NCBI GenBank assembly: GCA_022773825.1
Contig: JALFOF010000057.1
Location: 1-37,097, forward strand
Reading direction: 5' to 3'
DNA: 37,097 bases
From: Prevotella sp.
GTDB lineage: Bacteria; Bacteroidota; Bacteroidia; Bacteroidales; Bacteroidaceae
Shown: positions 24,592 to 32,668 of the stretch, piece after piece
Layout of the letters: each line of letters begins with the position of its first letter
How positions within the stretch are numbered: position 1 is the first letter of the stretch
Program-made: the position numbers and the translations under genes
Notes under the pieces: model-generated
What the model was told of the DNA's origin: nothing
What the model saw: the letters and a program-made list of their open reading frames with translations, nothing else
Databases searched by the model: none

Positions 24592-25923
24592 TTATTTTTT
24601 ATAAAATTCCAGCATCTTTATGTTCAGTATCGTCATGTACTTTGATTGCAGCTCGCTCTGCCGCGCTGACAGCAGCCTTGTCTTGCCATCCTGAAGTTCC
24701 ACGATGTTCTTCAGCCCCACGGCAAACTGCTCCGACAGCAGGTCGTAGCTGTCCTGCGCGCTCTGTGTGCTCACTTTCGCCGCCTTATATTGGTTCTGGT
24801 AGTTTCCAGCCTGTATCCAATAGTTCTCTATGGTGCTGTAAAGCGCGGTCTGTTTATCTTGTATGTCGAGCATCGCCTCCTGCTTTTGCAGGTTCGCTTT
24901 GTTAATGGCAGTGCGCGTGGAACGTTGGTCGAATATCGGCACGCTTACGGTAACCCCCGCTCCTACGTTGAGGTTTGCCTTCATCTGGCTTGCCCATCCG
25001 TCGCTGTTGAGGCTGTTGGTGAGTGCTCCTACCGACGCGCTCATGCTCACTGTGGGCATCCTCTGCGCCTTGGCTATTTTGCTTTGCACCTCCGCGCTCT
25101 GCACGCTGAGCTGCGCGCGCTTCAGTTCCGGACGGTTGTCGAGTGCCGCTGTATATACCGAAGCCATGGTGGGGATGTCTTGCAGCGCCATGTCGTCAGT
25201 GTAGTCAGGCATCGCCACGTCGAACACCTCTTCGCCCGTAATCTGCAGCAGCTCCTTCAGTTGGCGCGTATATGTGCGTGCCTGGCTCTCCGCCTGCACC
25301 ACGTTATACTCGTCCTGCGCCCTTTGCGCCGTCAGTTGCGACAGGTCTGCCTTGCTTATCTGCCCCACTTCCAGCATCTGTCTGCCCCTCTCCTCGTTCA
25401 CCCTCGCCGCCTCCAGCGTTGCCTTGTTCACCTCTATGGCATCTTTGGTGTAGAGGATTTGAATGTAGAGCTGCGCTATCTGCTCCTCGATGTTACGCGC
25501 CGACGTCACGCTGTCCATCTCCGCCTGCTGTTCGGCGATACTGTTCAGCACCACCTGGTTGCGGTTTCTGTTACCGTTCCATACCGTCCAGTTCGCGTTC
25601 ACGGTGTACTGTCCGTTGTACGTCACCTTGTCCACGCCAGACGCCACCTGCCCGCCTGCCACGGTAGCCGTGCCAGACTTCTTCCATGGCGTGTAGCTCA
25701 TGTTCTGATTGGTGGAGAAATTGAGCGAAGGCAGTAGCTGCGCCTTCGACAGTTTAGTGTCTTCGGCGGCAGACAGCCTGCTCACACCAGCCTTTCGCAG
25801 CGTGATGTTGTTGTCCATAGCATACTGTATGCACTCCTCCAGCGTCCATGTCTTGGCGCTGGCAGATGGCGCATAGCACCACGGAAGTGCCGCCAGTATG
25901 GCAATAAAAACTCTCTTCTTCAT
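24592..25923 (-). CDS. TolC-like outer-membrane efflux protein
   Basis: A 443-residue protein with a signal peptide (KKRVFIAILAALPWCYAPSASA) and two outer-membrane efflux (OEP) repeats with long Gln/Ala-rich helices (about 95-230 and 290-420). The ATG at 25923 is chosen; the open frame extends 14 codons upstream but that would reach into the promoter (-7 box at 25963). It is the first gene of the efflux operon and should form the outer exit duct. Confidence 0.93.
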   Translation of the reverse strand: MKKRVFIAILAALPWCYAPSASAKTWTLEECIQYAMDNNITLRKAGVSRLSAAEDTKLSKAQLLPSLNFSTNQNMSYTPWKKSGTATVAGGQVASGVDKVTYNGQYTVNANWTVWNGNRNRNQVVLNSIAEQQAEMDSVTSARNIEEQIAQLYIQILYTKDAIEVNKATLEAARVNEERGRQMLEVGQISKADLSQLTAQRAQDEYNVVQAESQARTYTRQLKELLQITGEEVFDVAMPDYTDDMALQDIPTMASVYTAALDNRPELKRAQLSVQSAEVQSKIAKAQRMPTVSMSASVGALTNSLNSDGWASQMKANLNVGAGVTVSVPIFDQRSTRTAINKANLQKQEAMLDIQDKQTALYSTIENYWIQAGNYQNQYKAAKVSTQSAQDSYDLLSEQFAVGLKNIVELQDGKTRLLSARQSELQSKYMTILNIKMLEFYKK

Positions 25924-25962
25924 TGTTGTTGATATGTTGTTTTTTGTTGTCCTAACCGTTTG

Positions 25963-25994
25963 CAAAGTTAAGTTTTTTTTCTCTTTCGCGCAAA
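25963..25994 (-). promoter_or_regulatory. promoter of the efflux/two-component operon
   Basis: On the minus strand TTTG (25991-25994) is followed after exactly 20 bp by a perfect TAACTTTG (25963-25970). The transcript would begin near 25957, about 34 nt before the tolC-like start codon. Further upstream (25995-26187) I see no gene or clear site. Confidence 0.8.
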
Positions 25995-26187
25995 ACGTTC
26001 CACCCTCACAATCACACTTTTAAGTTTTCTTTTCCATAAAGAATTAAGCCCGTTTGTACAAAACCAGTGTTTTTCTCCTCATTTTACATTTCTTTACAAA
26101 CGCGTCGCTTGATAAAACGAGCCGGTGGAGACGTGAGCGAACCCCTCTTGCATAGTCATACGGCAGAGGCGGCTGGTAGGCTGCGTT

Positions 26188-26294
26188 GTAAAAGCATAGC
26201 GATTACAATGTAAAAGCATAGCTATTGCAATGTAAAAGCATAGCTATTGCAATGTAAAAGCATAGCTATTGCAATGTGAAAGCATAGCTATTAG
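26188..26294. repeat. 22-bp-period palindromic repeat cluster 4
   Basis: Five units: GTAAAAGCATAGCGATTAC (26188-26206), three identical GTAAAAGCATAGCTATTGC (26210-26228, 26232-26250, 26254-26272) and GTGAAAGCATAGCTATTAG (26276-26294), all separated by the same spacer aat. This is the most regular of the six clusters and lies between divergent genes. Confidence 0.95.
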
Positions 26295-26412
26295 AATGGC
26301 CGCTGTCTGAGGCTGCCACGGCGACAGCGCTCGCGTATGTTGTGAGCACGGAGCGTTGCAGGCGGAACGGGGTAGGGCACGGAGTGTCATAACGCTGTTT
26401 TGGCAGGAAAAA
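26295..26412. other. non-coding stretch, nothing convincing
   Basis: GC-rich and without an intact gene or clear site between repeat cluster 4 and the promoter at 26413. Confidence 0.5.
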
Positions 26413-26444
26413 CTTGCGGGAGTCCACATTTTTTCTTACCTTTG
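26413..26444 (+). promoter_or_regulatory. promoter abutting the start codon of the cyclo-ligase gene
   Basis: CTTG (26413-26416) is followed after 20 bp by a perfect TACCTTTG (26437-26444). Only five bases (CAAGC) separate it from the ATG at 26450, so transcription should begin at or within a few bases of the start codon; the message may be leaderless. Confidence 0.65.
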
Positions 26445-26449
26445 CAAGC

Positions 26450-27025
26450 ATGGACAAGAAATCGCTCAGACAATATATAAAAGAGGAAAAGCAGCGGCAT
26501 ACGGAGGCGGAACAGAGGCAGCTTGACGGCTCTCTGTGCCGCAGGCTGCTGGCACATCAGCGTGTGGCGGCCGCGGAGACGGTGCTGCTGTACTGGTCGC
26601 TGCCCGACGAGGTATGCACTCACGCTCTGGTTGAGGAGCTCTTAGCCATGGGCAAGACCGTGCTGCTGCCGAAGGTAGTGAGCGGCACTGAGATGACTCT
26701 GCACCGCTTCACCTCCGTGGACGACATGGTGAGGGGGGCGTACGGCATACTTGAGCCTGCCGGAGCAGCGGTGGACATAGCGGAGGTGGCGGAGATGGCA
26801 CTGCCCGCGGACGGCGCGGGGAAGGGCAGGAGAGTGGTGGCAGTGGTGCCGGGCGTGGCGTTTGACGCGGCAGGGCACCGCCTCGGCAGGGGAAAAGGCT
26901 ACTATGACCGCCTGTTGGGCCAGCTACCAGGTCTTTACACCATAGGGCTGTGCTACCCGTTTCAAATGGTTCACAAAGTTCCTGCGGAGCTGACAGATAT
27001 ACAGATGAACGAGGTGATTTGTTGA
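26450..27025 (+). CDS. 5-formyltetrahydrofolate cyclo-ligase
   Basis: A 191-residue enzyme that converts 5-formyl-THF to 5,10-methenyl-THF with ATP. The family signature GRGKGYYDRLL is present near residues 145-155 and VPGVAFDAAGHRLG precedes it; the N-terminus (KKSLRQYIKEEK) fits. A further upstream TTG would only add residues that overlap the promoter. It is alone between two promoters. Gene names in use are ygfA/fau; none is assigned here. Confidence 0.93.
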   Translation: MDKKSLRQYIKEEKQRHTEAEQRQLDGSLCRRLLAHQRVAAAETVLLYWSLPDEVCTHALVEELLAMGKTVLLPKVVSGTEMTLHRFTSVDDMVRGAYGILEPAGAAVDIAEVAEMALPADGAGKGRRVVAVVPGVAFDAAGHRLGRGKGYYDRLLGQLPGLYTIGLCYPFQMVHKVPAELTDIQMNEVIC

Positions 27026-27073
27026 TTTATTTGGCATTTTTAGGAAAAAGACAGCAAAAAGTGTTGCAAAAAT

Positions 27074-27104
27074 TTTGCGATACAAGTTTTTTTAACTATT
27101 TTTG
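27074..27104 (+). promoter_or_regulatory. promoter of the RelA/SpoT homologue
   Basis: TTTG (27074-27077) is followed after 19 bp by TATTTTTG (27097-27104). The transcript would begin near 27110, about 47 nt before the start codon. Confidence 0.7.
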
Positions 27105-27156
27105 TGGGCGATAACGCAATCTTGCAGTCACCAGATACTTAACTACATTTAATGCT

Positions 27157-29046
27157 ATGTGTACTCCAGAAATAACAGAAGACGAGATACGCCGCAGGGC
27201 AGGTGAGGTGTTTTCCGCAATGGAAAGTCGCTCCACGCTGGCAGAAATGCAGCTGATGAGAAAGGCATTCAACTTCGCTTTCGACGCGCACAGGGAGCAG
27301 AAGAGGAAGACGGGCGAACCGTATATCGTACATCCCATAGCCGTGGCACTCATCATCGCCAAGGAGTTGCAACTCGGGGCGGAACCAGTGTGCGCGGCGT
27401 TCCTGCACGACGTGGTGGAGGACACACCCTGCACCAACGAGAAGATACGCGAGGTCTTCGGGGACGATGTGGCATTCCTCGTGAAGGTGGTGACGAAGCA
27501 GAACAAGACAAAGTACGCCATGTCGAAGCAGTTGGATAACTTCAAGCAGATGCTCGACTCGGTGCACTACGACATACGCGCCATACTCATAAAGCTGGCA
27601 GACCGCCTTCACAATATGCGTACGCTGGACTCCATGCGCCCTGACAAGCAGATGAAGATAGCCGGGGAGACGGACTACTTCTATGCGCCGCTGGCTAACA
27701 GGCTCGGACTGTACACCATCAAGATAGAACTGGAGAACCTTTCATTCCGATACAGATGCCCGCAGATATACGACAAGATACTCCGGCTGATAGAGAATGA
27801 CAAGGAAAAGGACAAGGAAAGACTGAAAGCGTTTGAGGACAAGATAGACGAGATACTCACGTCGCACGGCATAAGGTACAGAAGGGAACTGGCATACAAG
27901 CAGCCTTACAATATCTGGAGGAAGATTAACACACAGAAAGTGGACTTCGAGCATCTGGAATGCAGGCACTTCACAAGGATTGTGTTCCCGGAAGACGTGT
28001 ACGTGTCGGAGAAAAATATGTGTCTCAACATCTATTCACTGCTCACCGACAACTTCAAAGAACGCCCGAACTCCATAATAAACTATGTTGACCAGCCGAA
28101 ACAGAACGGCTATCAGAGCTTCCACACACAGCTACTATCCGACTACGGCGTGTGGGAGGAGATACACATACAGTCAGAAAGAATGACAAAGAAGTCGCAT
28201 CTGGGCTATATGCTGGAAAATGGCAGACGCGACAAGGTGATATATGAATGGTTGGAAACATTCCGCGGAGTGCTCAAGGACGTGGCGAGAAACACCGAAG
28301 AGGGAGGCAGCTTCTTCATAGAATCGGTGAGAGCATCCTTCTATAACGATGACATACGCGTCTATACGCCCGATGGCAAGTCGATGAAACTACCCAAAAA
28401 CTCCAGCGCCATAGACTTTGCGTTCGGCGTTCACACAGAGGTGGGACTCCATGCTAAGTACGCTAAGATTAACGGACACCTCGCATCAGTGAAGACAACG
28501 CTAAAGAGGGGCGACTGTGTGGAGATAGGTACCGACCCGAACGTGTGGCCTCAGGAGGACTGGGTGGCAAAGGCAAAGTCGTACAAGGCACTGCGTAACC
28601 TGCATATCTACCTTGCGAAGAAACCTAAACCGCAATACCTCCGGTGCCCGTTGTGCAACCCTATACCCGGCGAGGAGGTGATAGGCTTCCGCAACGCCGA
28701 CAACTCCATAACGGTACATAGGCGCGACTGCGCCGACGCAATAGGGCTCGCGTCGCAGTTTGGCGACAGCATAGTGCCAGTGGAGTATATAGAACAGCCG
28801 GATGTACTGTACTCCGCGAGCCTCACAGCCAAGGCGGTGGACAGGCAGCACTTGCTGAGTGACATCATTGACAGCATCTCTAACAGACTGCAACTCAGCA
28901 TCAATGAACTGCATACAGTAACAGAAGACGAGATAGTCACATGCACAATAAACTTCATGGTGCATAGTTATAAGGAGCTGCAAACCATCGTTCAGAGCAT
29001 ACTCGATATTCCGGACGTGGACGAAGTGAGCTACAAGAATGAATAA
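27157..29046 (+). CDS. RelA/SpoT homologue, probably hydrolase-only
   Basis: A 629-residue protein with HD hydrolase, synthetase-like, TGS (about 398-456), zinc-finger (about 495-525, CPLCNPIPGEE and HRRDC) and ACT (about 550-629) regions in family order. In the HD domain R50/K51, H60, H84-D85 and D149-N153 (KLADRLHNMRT) are intact, so (p)ppGpp hydrolysis is expected. The synthetase region is degraded: where active enzymes have YDLxAxR, this has LECRHFTR (267-274), losing the catalytic Asp; EIQIRT is EIHIQS. The roughly 100-residue helical segment usually found between TGS and zinc finger is almost absent, explaining the length below about 735. Likely the SpoT-like partner of a RelA elsewhere. 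Confidence 0.9.
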   Translation: MCTPEITEDEIRRRAGEVFSAMESRSTLAEMQLMRKAFNFAFDAHREQKRKTGEPYIVHPIAVALIIAKELQLGAEPVCAAFLHDVVEDTPCTNEKIREVFGDDVAFLVKVVTKQNKTKYAMSKQLDNFKQMLDSVHYDIRAILIKLADRLHNMRTLDSMRPDKQMKIAGETDYFYAPLANRLGLYTIKIELENLSFRYRCPQIYDKILRLIENDKEKDKERLKAFEDKIDEILTSHGIRYRRELAYKQPYNIWRKINTQKVDFEHLECRHFTRIVFPEDVYVSEKNMCLNIYSLLTDNFKERPNSIINYVDQPKQNGYQSFHTQLLSDYGVWEEIHIQSERMTKKSHLGYMLENGRRDKVIYEWLETFRGVLKDVARNTEEGGSFFIESVRASFYNDDIRVYTPDGKSMKLPKNSSAIDFAFGVHTEVGLHAKYAKINGHLASVKTTLKRGDCVEIGTDPNVWPQEDWVAKAKSYKALRNLHIYLAKKPKPQYLRCPLCNPIPGEEVIGFRNADNSITVHRRDCADAIGLASQFGDSIVPVEYIEQPDVLYSASLTAKAVDRQHLLSDIIDSISNRLQLSINELHTVTEDEIVTCTINFMVHSYKELQTIVQSILDIPDVDEVSYKNE

Positions 29047-29060
29047 AAATTGTTAATTTG

Positions 29061-29092
29061 CTTGCGAGTTTCAATTATATATTATAACTTTG
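29061..29092 (+). promoter_or_regulatory. promoter of the ECF sigma gene
   Basis: CTTG (29061-29064) is followed after 20 bp by a perfect TAACTTTG (29085-29092). It begins 15 bp after the RelA/SpoT stop and gives a leader of about 70 nt. Confidence 0.7.
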
Positions 29093-29169
29093 CAAACACT
29101 AACAGACCTGTATTTAATCAAAATTATTGCCTATCGACATACATTTACTTAACAAAAAAGATTAAGAAA

Positions 29170-29769
29170 ATGAATAAACTCACTCGGTTTACCGATGAAG
29201 AGTTGGTACAAATGTATGTGCAAGGCAACAACAGAGCCTTCGATGAGCTGTTAACTCGGACGCAAACAGGTATCTTCTCCTATATTATTTTTATCGTACA
29301 CAACGAGGAAGTCGCAAATGACATCTTCCAAGAAACGTTCCTTAAAGCCATAACAAAGCTTCAAGAAGGCAAGTATGTCACCTCGGGGAAGTTCAATGCG
29401 TGGCTCATTCGCATTGCGCACAATACTATTATGGACTGGTATCGCAGGCAGAAGTCGCAGAATTTCGTTGATACTGCCGTGGAGGATATAAGCATCGCGC
29501 AGATGACTGACAGGCAGTTGATGGAGACATCGCGTGAGGATTTGCTGGCGAACATGCAGGTGTTGGACGATGTCCGCAACCTTATGGCATACCTGCCAGA
29601 GACCCAAAGGGAGGTGGTGCAGATGCGTTACTACCAGAATTACTCCTTCAAAGAGATTGCGGAGATTACAGGTGTGAGCATAAACACAAGCCTCGGACGG
29701 ATGCGTTACGCTCTGATAAACATGAGAAGGCTGGCAAGGGAGAACCATATACAGCTGCAATTTGCGTAG
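29170..29769 (+). CDS. ECF-type RNA polymerase sigma factor
   Basis: A 199-residue sigma-70-family factor with region 2 (about 10-85: VANDIFQETFLKA, FNAWLIRIAHNTIMDWYRR) and region 4 (about 135-190: LPETQREVVQMRYYQNYSFKEIAEITGVSINTSLGRMRYAL). No regions 1 or 3 are present, as in ECF factors. The ATG at 29170 is chosen; 40 codons upstream in frame contain the promoter and are not protein-like. No anti-sigma gene lies next to it, unusual for this type in Bacteroidetes. A terminator follows. Confidence 0.92.
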   Translation: MNKLTRFTDEELVQMYVQGNNRAFDELLTRTQTGIFSYIIFIVHNEEVANDIFQETFLKAITKLQEGKYVTSGKFNAWLIRIAHNTIMDWYRRQKSQNFVDTAVEDISIAQMTDRQLMETSREDLLANMQVLDDVRNLMAYLPETQREVVQMRYYQNYSFKEIAEITGVSINTSLGRMRYALINMRRLARENHIQLQFA

Positions 29770-29797
29770 GATAGCGTTGTTGTGGCAGCGTAAGATG

Positions 29798-29849
29798 CAT
29801 AAAAGCATAACGGACTGTGCTGTTTAGTACAGTCCGTTATGCTTTTATG
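29798..29849. terminator. long hairpin between convergent genes
   Basis: A perfect 21-bp inverted repeat (29798-29818 with 29829-29849) has a 10-nt loop. The stem ends in CTTTTATG on either strand, so it can stop transcription from the sigma gene and from rpe, whose end is 28 bp away. Confidence 0.8.
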
Positions 29850-29876
29850 TGTTGTGTGACCTGTGCTCTTTCATGC

Positions 29877-30524
29877 TTATAGAGCGCGCAGTTGCGAGAT
29901 TTTCTCGTGTGGGTTTGCCGCACCAAAGACGTAGCTTCCTGATACGAGCACATCAACTCCTGCCGCTACAAGGCGTGGGGCGGTCTCGTTTTGCACGCCT
30001 CCATCTACCTGAATGAGTGCTGATGAGCCTGTTTCCGTTATCAGTTTCTTCAGTCTTTTTATCTTGGCTATGGTGTTCTCGATGAACTTTTGTCCTCCGA
30101 AGCCAGGGTTTACGCTCATTAGTAGTACCATGTCTATGTCGCCAATGATATCTTCAAGGCTGCTGACAGGTGTGGAGGGGTTGAGTGTTACGGCCGCTTT
30201 CATGCCTGCGTTGTGTATCTCTTGCACCGTGCGGTGTAGGTGTGTGCAGGCTTCGTAGTGTACGTTCATCATGTAAGCGCCGAGCTTTGCTGTCTGTTTG
30301 ATGTAGCGTTCGGGGCTGTTTATCATGTAGTGAACGTCCAATTTCTTCGTGCACACCTTGGAAATGGCTTCAAGTACGGGGAAGCCGAAGGAGATGTTAG
30401 GTACGAAGGAACCGTCCATTACGTCGAGGTGGAGCCATTCTGCCTCACTGGTGTTTATCATTTCAATCTCCCGGTCGAGGTGTAGGAAGTCGGCCGCGAG
30501 CAGGGATGGTGATACTATTGTCAT
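29877..30524 (-). CDS. rpe: ribulose-phosphate 3-epimerase
   Basis: A 215-residue TIM-barrel enzyme that interconverts ribulose 5-phosphate and xylulose 5-phosphate in the pentose phosphate pathway. Family motifs are present: SPSLLAADF at the start, HLDVMDGSFVPNISFG (metal-binding His and Asp), the LDVHYMI strand, MSVNPGFGGQ (phosphate-binding loop) and IQVDGGV near residue 175. It begins 23 bp after the stop of a 42-residue gene and probably shares its transcript. Confidence 0.96.
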   Translation of the reverse strand: MTIVSPSLLAADFLHLDREIEMINTSEAEWLHLDVMDGSFVPNISFGFPVLEAISKVCTKKLDVHYMINSPERYIKQTAKLGAYMMNVHYEACTHLHRTVQEIHNAGMKAAVTLNPSTPVSSLEDIIGDIDMVLLMSVNPGFGGQKFIENTIAKIKRLKKLITETGSSALIQVDGGVQNETAPRLVAAGVDVLVSGSYVFGAANPHEKISQLRAL

Positions 30525-30547
30525 TGCTGCGTGTTCTGCTTTTGCTG

Positions 30548-30676
30548 TTAATTGAGGAAGAACGGTACGTATTTGCCGTTGGATATGACGGGGCGGTAGG
30601 TGTAGGCGAACTGCCTTATGATGTCAAGTGTTGCTGATGACGGCGTAAATGTGTTGGTGGAGTAGCGTTGTTTCAT
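30548..30676 (-). CDS. 42-residue protein of unknown function
   Basis: An ATG-started frame encoding a basic and aromatic peptide beginning MKQRYSTNTFTPS, with LDIIRQFAYTYRP in the middle and ending VPFFLN. It contains a short amphipathic helix (DIIRQFAYTY). Its protein-like composition, same direction and 23-bp spacing to rpe suggest a real gene; small proteins of similar look (TPS...LxxIRQFAYTY) are, as I recall, common in Bacteroidales. I cannot assign a function. The remaining gap upstream (30677-30786) shows no strong promoter. Confidence 0.6.
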   Translation of the reverse strand: MKQRYSTNTFTPSSATLDIIRQFAYTYRPVISNGKYVPFFLN

Positions 30677-30786
30677 AGGCGGGTTGTTCTTTTTTTTGAT
30701 GGTTTTGTTTATTGAGATTAAGCTTGTGCTTTACTAAAGAAACGCTACGTGCGGTCAAATATTATATTCTGTGGTCGATTTTTCAC

Positions 30787-30827
30787 AAAAAAAAGACCGC
30801 AACTGCAACTTGTCGTTGCGGTTGCGG
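30787..30827 (-). terminator. intrinsic terminator after rplT
   Basis: On the minus strand CCGCAACCGCAAC pairs with GTTGCAGTTGCGG (30815-30827 with 30797-30809, one mismatch), then T, C and eight T follow. It ends the infC-rpmI-rplT message, 30 bp after the rplT stop. Confidence 0.9.
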
Positions 30828-30857
30828 CGATTGGATATTGTTGTTTACGGGTATTGT

Positions 30858-31202
30858 TTACTTTACCTTGTCAACGATAGCCTTGAATGCTTCCGGGTTG
30901 TTTACTGCGAGGTCAGCGAGCACCTTGCGGTTAATCTCTATGCCAGCCTTGTGGAGCAGTCCCATAAGCTGTGAGTAGCTGAGGCCCTCCATGCGTGCGG
31001 CAGCGTTGATACGCTGTATCCACAGTGCGCGGAAGGTGCGCTTTTTGTTCTTGCGGTCGCGGTAAGCGTAGGTAAGTCCCTTCTCCCAAGTGTTCTTAGC
31101 TACGGTCCAGACGTTCTTGCGCGCTCCGTAATAACCTTTGGTAAGCTTCAAAATTCTCTTGCGCTTCGCACGTGAAGCTACATGATTCACTGATCTTGTC
31201 AT
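30858..31202 (-). CDS. rplT: 50S ribosomal protein L20
   Basis: This 114-residue protein has the L20 pattern: basic N-terminal tail ([26 protein letters not shown] region) and the globular helix domain ([23 protein letters not shown]). It is needed early in 50S assembly. It is last in infC-rpmI-rplT; in other bacteria L20 represses this operon by binding its leader RNA, but I see no clear pseudoknot here. Confidence 0.97.
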   Translation of the reverse strand: MTRSVNHVASRAKRKRILKLTKGYYGARKNVWTVAKNTWEKGLTYAYRDRKNKKRTFRALWIQRINAAARMEGLSYSQLMGLLHKAGIEINRKVLADLAVNNPEAFKAIVDKVK

Positions 31203-31247
31203 GGTTCTTTACTTTCTTTTTTCAAAAAGGTTCGACAATAAGGTTTA

Positions 31248-31445
31248 TTAACGGAGACGCATGAGGTCGCGTACCTGCTTGAGGTTGTCGTTGTCAACGA
31301 TGACTGCACCCAGAAGGTTGCGCTTCTGTTTCTTTGTCTTCTTTGTGAGGATGTGGCTGTGGAAAGCGTGACGCCTCTTCACCTTACCTGAACCGGTGAA
31401 AGCAAAACGCTTCTTGGCACCGGAGTTTGTCTTTACTTTTGGCAT
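31248..31445 (-). CDS. rpmI: 50S ribosomal protein L35
   Basis: A 65-residue, very basic protein with the L35 pattern [20 protein letters not shown] and [14 protein letters not shown]. It lies between infC and rplT, 45 bp before rplT and 58 bp after infC. Confidence 0.97.
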   Translation of the reverse strand: MPKVKTNSGAKKRFAFTGSGKVKRRHAFHSHILTKKTKKQKRNLLGAVIVDNDNLKQVRDLMRLR

Positions 31446-31503
31446 TTTTTTTGTTGTTTAATTAATTATTAATTATGGTGGCAACGCAGATACCAGGCGT
31501 TAC

Positions 31504-32223
31504 TCACACATTGTCGTTTTCTGTTGCTTCGCGCAGTTTTGCGAGTGCTTCAAAGCCTTTCGCGTTGGCTGCCAGTCCGTCTCCCTCTGGTATTTCGGCA
31601 CTGTTAGCCTCTGCTTTCTCGTTATTTCTGCTGTTCATCTCAGCCTCTTTGCGCTCTCTGTCCATCTTCTGCTGGCTTTTCTTTGCCTGTCCTGCTTTCT
31701 TGGGGGCAATGAAGAGGAACATTTTTTTGCCTTCAAGGCGTGGCAACTGCTCTACCTTGCCGTATTCTTCAAGGTCGTTTGCGAAACGCAGCAGCAACAC
31801 TTCTCCCTGCTCTTTGAACACTATGGCACGTCCGCGGAAGAACACGTATGCGCGTACTTTGTTGCCTTCCTCGAGGAATTCCTTAGCGTGCTTGAGCTTG
31901 AAGTTGTAGTCATGCTCGTCGGTCTGTGGTCCGAAGCGTATTTCTTTTACTTCTACCTTCACCTGCTTTTGCTTCATTTCCTTTGCCCTTTTTTTCTGTT
32001 GGTAAAGGAATTTGGAGTAGTCAATGATACGACAAACAGGTGGCTGTGCATTAGGGCTTATCTCTACGAGGTCCACGCCTTTCTGACGGGCGATGTCTAA
32101 TGCCTGTTTTGTTGGCATGACGGATGCCCCGTCTTCGTCAACTATGCGCACCTCACGCACTCTAATCTGCTCGTTGATGCGGTATTGGTTTTTGGGGTTT
32201 TGTTTTCTGTTGTCTGTTCTCAT
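31504..32223 (-). CDS. infC: translation initiation factor IF-3 with extended C-terminus
   Basis: A 239-residue IF-3 with N-terminal domain (about 13-85, [18 protein letters not shown]), linker ([21 protein letters not shown]) and C-terminal domain (to about 172). An extra tail of roughly 65 residues follows, rich in Lys/Glu/Ala/Asn and probably unstructured; extended tails occur in Bacteroidetes IF-3. The start is ATG, not the rare AUU-type codon used in Escherichia coli. Its promoter -7 box is at 32283. No thrS lies upstream. Confidence 0.96.
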   Translation of the reverse strand: MRTDNRKQNPKNQYRINEQIRVREVRIVDEDGASVMPTKQALDIARQKGVDLVEISPNAQPPVCRIIDYSKFLYQQKKRAKEMKQKQVKVEVKEIRFGPQTDEHDYNFKLKHAKEFLEEGNKVRAYVFFRGRAIVFKEQGEVLLLRFANDLEEYGKVEQLPRLEGKKMFLFIAPKKAGQAKKSQQKMDRERKEAEMNSRNNEKAEANSAEIPEGDGLAANAKGFEALAKLREATENDNV

Positions 32224-32282
32224 TAACTGTTTTTAATTGTACGTTGGTGTACGCTTCTGTTTTGTGTTACACAAAAGCGGTG

Positions 32283-32290
32283 CAAAGGTA
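32283..32290 (-). promoter_or_regulatory. -7 element of the infC operon promoter
   Basis: A perfect TACCTTTG on the minus strand lies about 60 bp before infC. I see no TTTG at the expected 19-21 bp, so only the -7 box is called. The remaining gap to 32422 shows nothing clear. Confidence 0.5.
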
Positions 32291-32422
32291 CTAATAAATC
32301 TTGGAAATCGGCAGTTTTTTACTGCTTTTGTTGATTAGTTTTAATGTTATTTAACAGGAATATCGCTTCTATTGACTGTATAGTGTTATCCTATCAAGGG
32401 TGACTGTCTGCCCCTCCACTCT

Positions 32423-32507
32423 GTAATAGCTATGCTTTTATATGGTAAAAGCATAGTGATTGCAAGGTAAAAGCATAGTGATTACCCTGTAAAAGCATAG
32501 CGATTGC
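32423..32507. repeat. 22-bp-period palindromic repeat cluster 5 (mixed orientation)
   Basis: Four units: GTAATAGCTATGCTTTTAT (32423-32441), GTAAAAGCATAGTGATTGC (32445-32463), GTAAAAGCATAGTGATTAC (32467-32485) and GTAAAAGCATAGCGATTGC (32489-32507), separated by atg, aag and cct. The first unit is inverted relative to the other three, yet the 22-bp phase is unbroken. Confidence 0.92.
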
Positions 32508-32610
32508 ATGACAGCCTTACGGGATTGCCGGTTCGGTAGCGTTGGCATTGCGTGGTAAGAGGCGAGGAAACCGTTTGCTCGTCGTGGTGTGTCAGTGTTA
32601 GAAAACGGTT

Positions 32611-32656
32611 TTCCGCGACTTCCATGTCATGCACGCATGACACGAAAGCCGCGGAA
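32611..32656 (-). terminator. long stem-loop ending the aromatic operon
   Basis: A 22-bp stem (32635-32656 with 32611-32632) surrounds a 2-base spacer, beginning 12 bp after the tyrA stop. Three positions are not Watson-Crick; all three are G-U pairs when read as minus-strand RNA and would be A-C mismatches on the plus strand, so pairing is kept in the sense RNA. A small AAAACC/GTTTT stem and TTTTC follow. It may act as terminator or 3'-end stabiliser. Confidence 0.7.
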
Positions 32657-32668
32657 GTATTCTGGTAA

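Noticed and set aside
24790..25737. Long plus-strand open frame (315 codons) opposite the TolC-like gene
   Set aside because: Shadow of a well supported efflux protein; Arg/His/Leu-rich composition typical of antisense frames.
25924..25965. Longer N-terminus of the TolC-like protein
   Set aside because: It would begin within the -7 element of the promoter, upstream of the likely transcription start.
26188..26294. CRISPR array
   Set aside because: Repeats are 19 bp with 3-bp spacers that are often identical; no spacer of useful length and no cas genes in the window.
29798..29849. Hairpin stem as member of the 22-bp repeat family, because it contains AAAAGCATA
   Set aside because: Only nine bases are shared, no 22-bp register, and the position between convergent genes is fully explained by termination.
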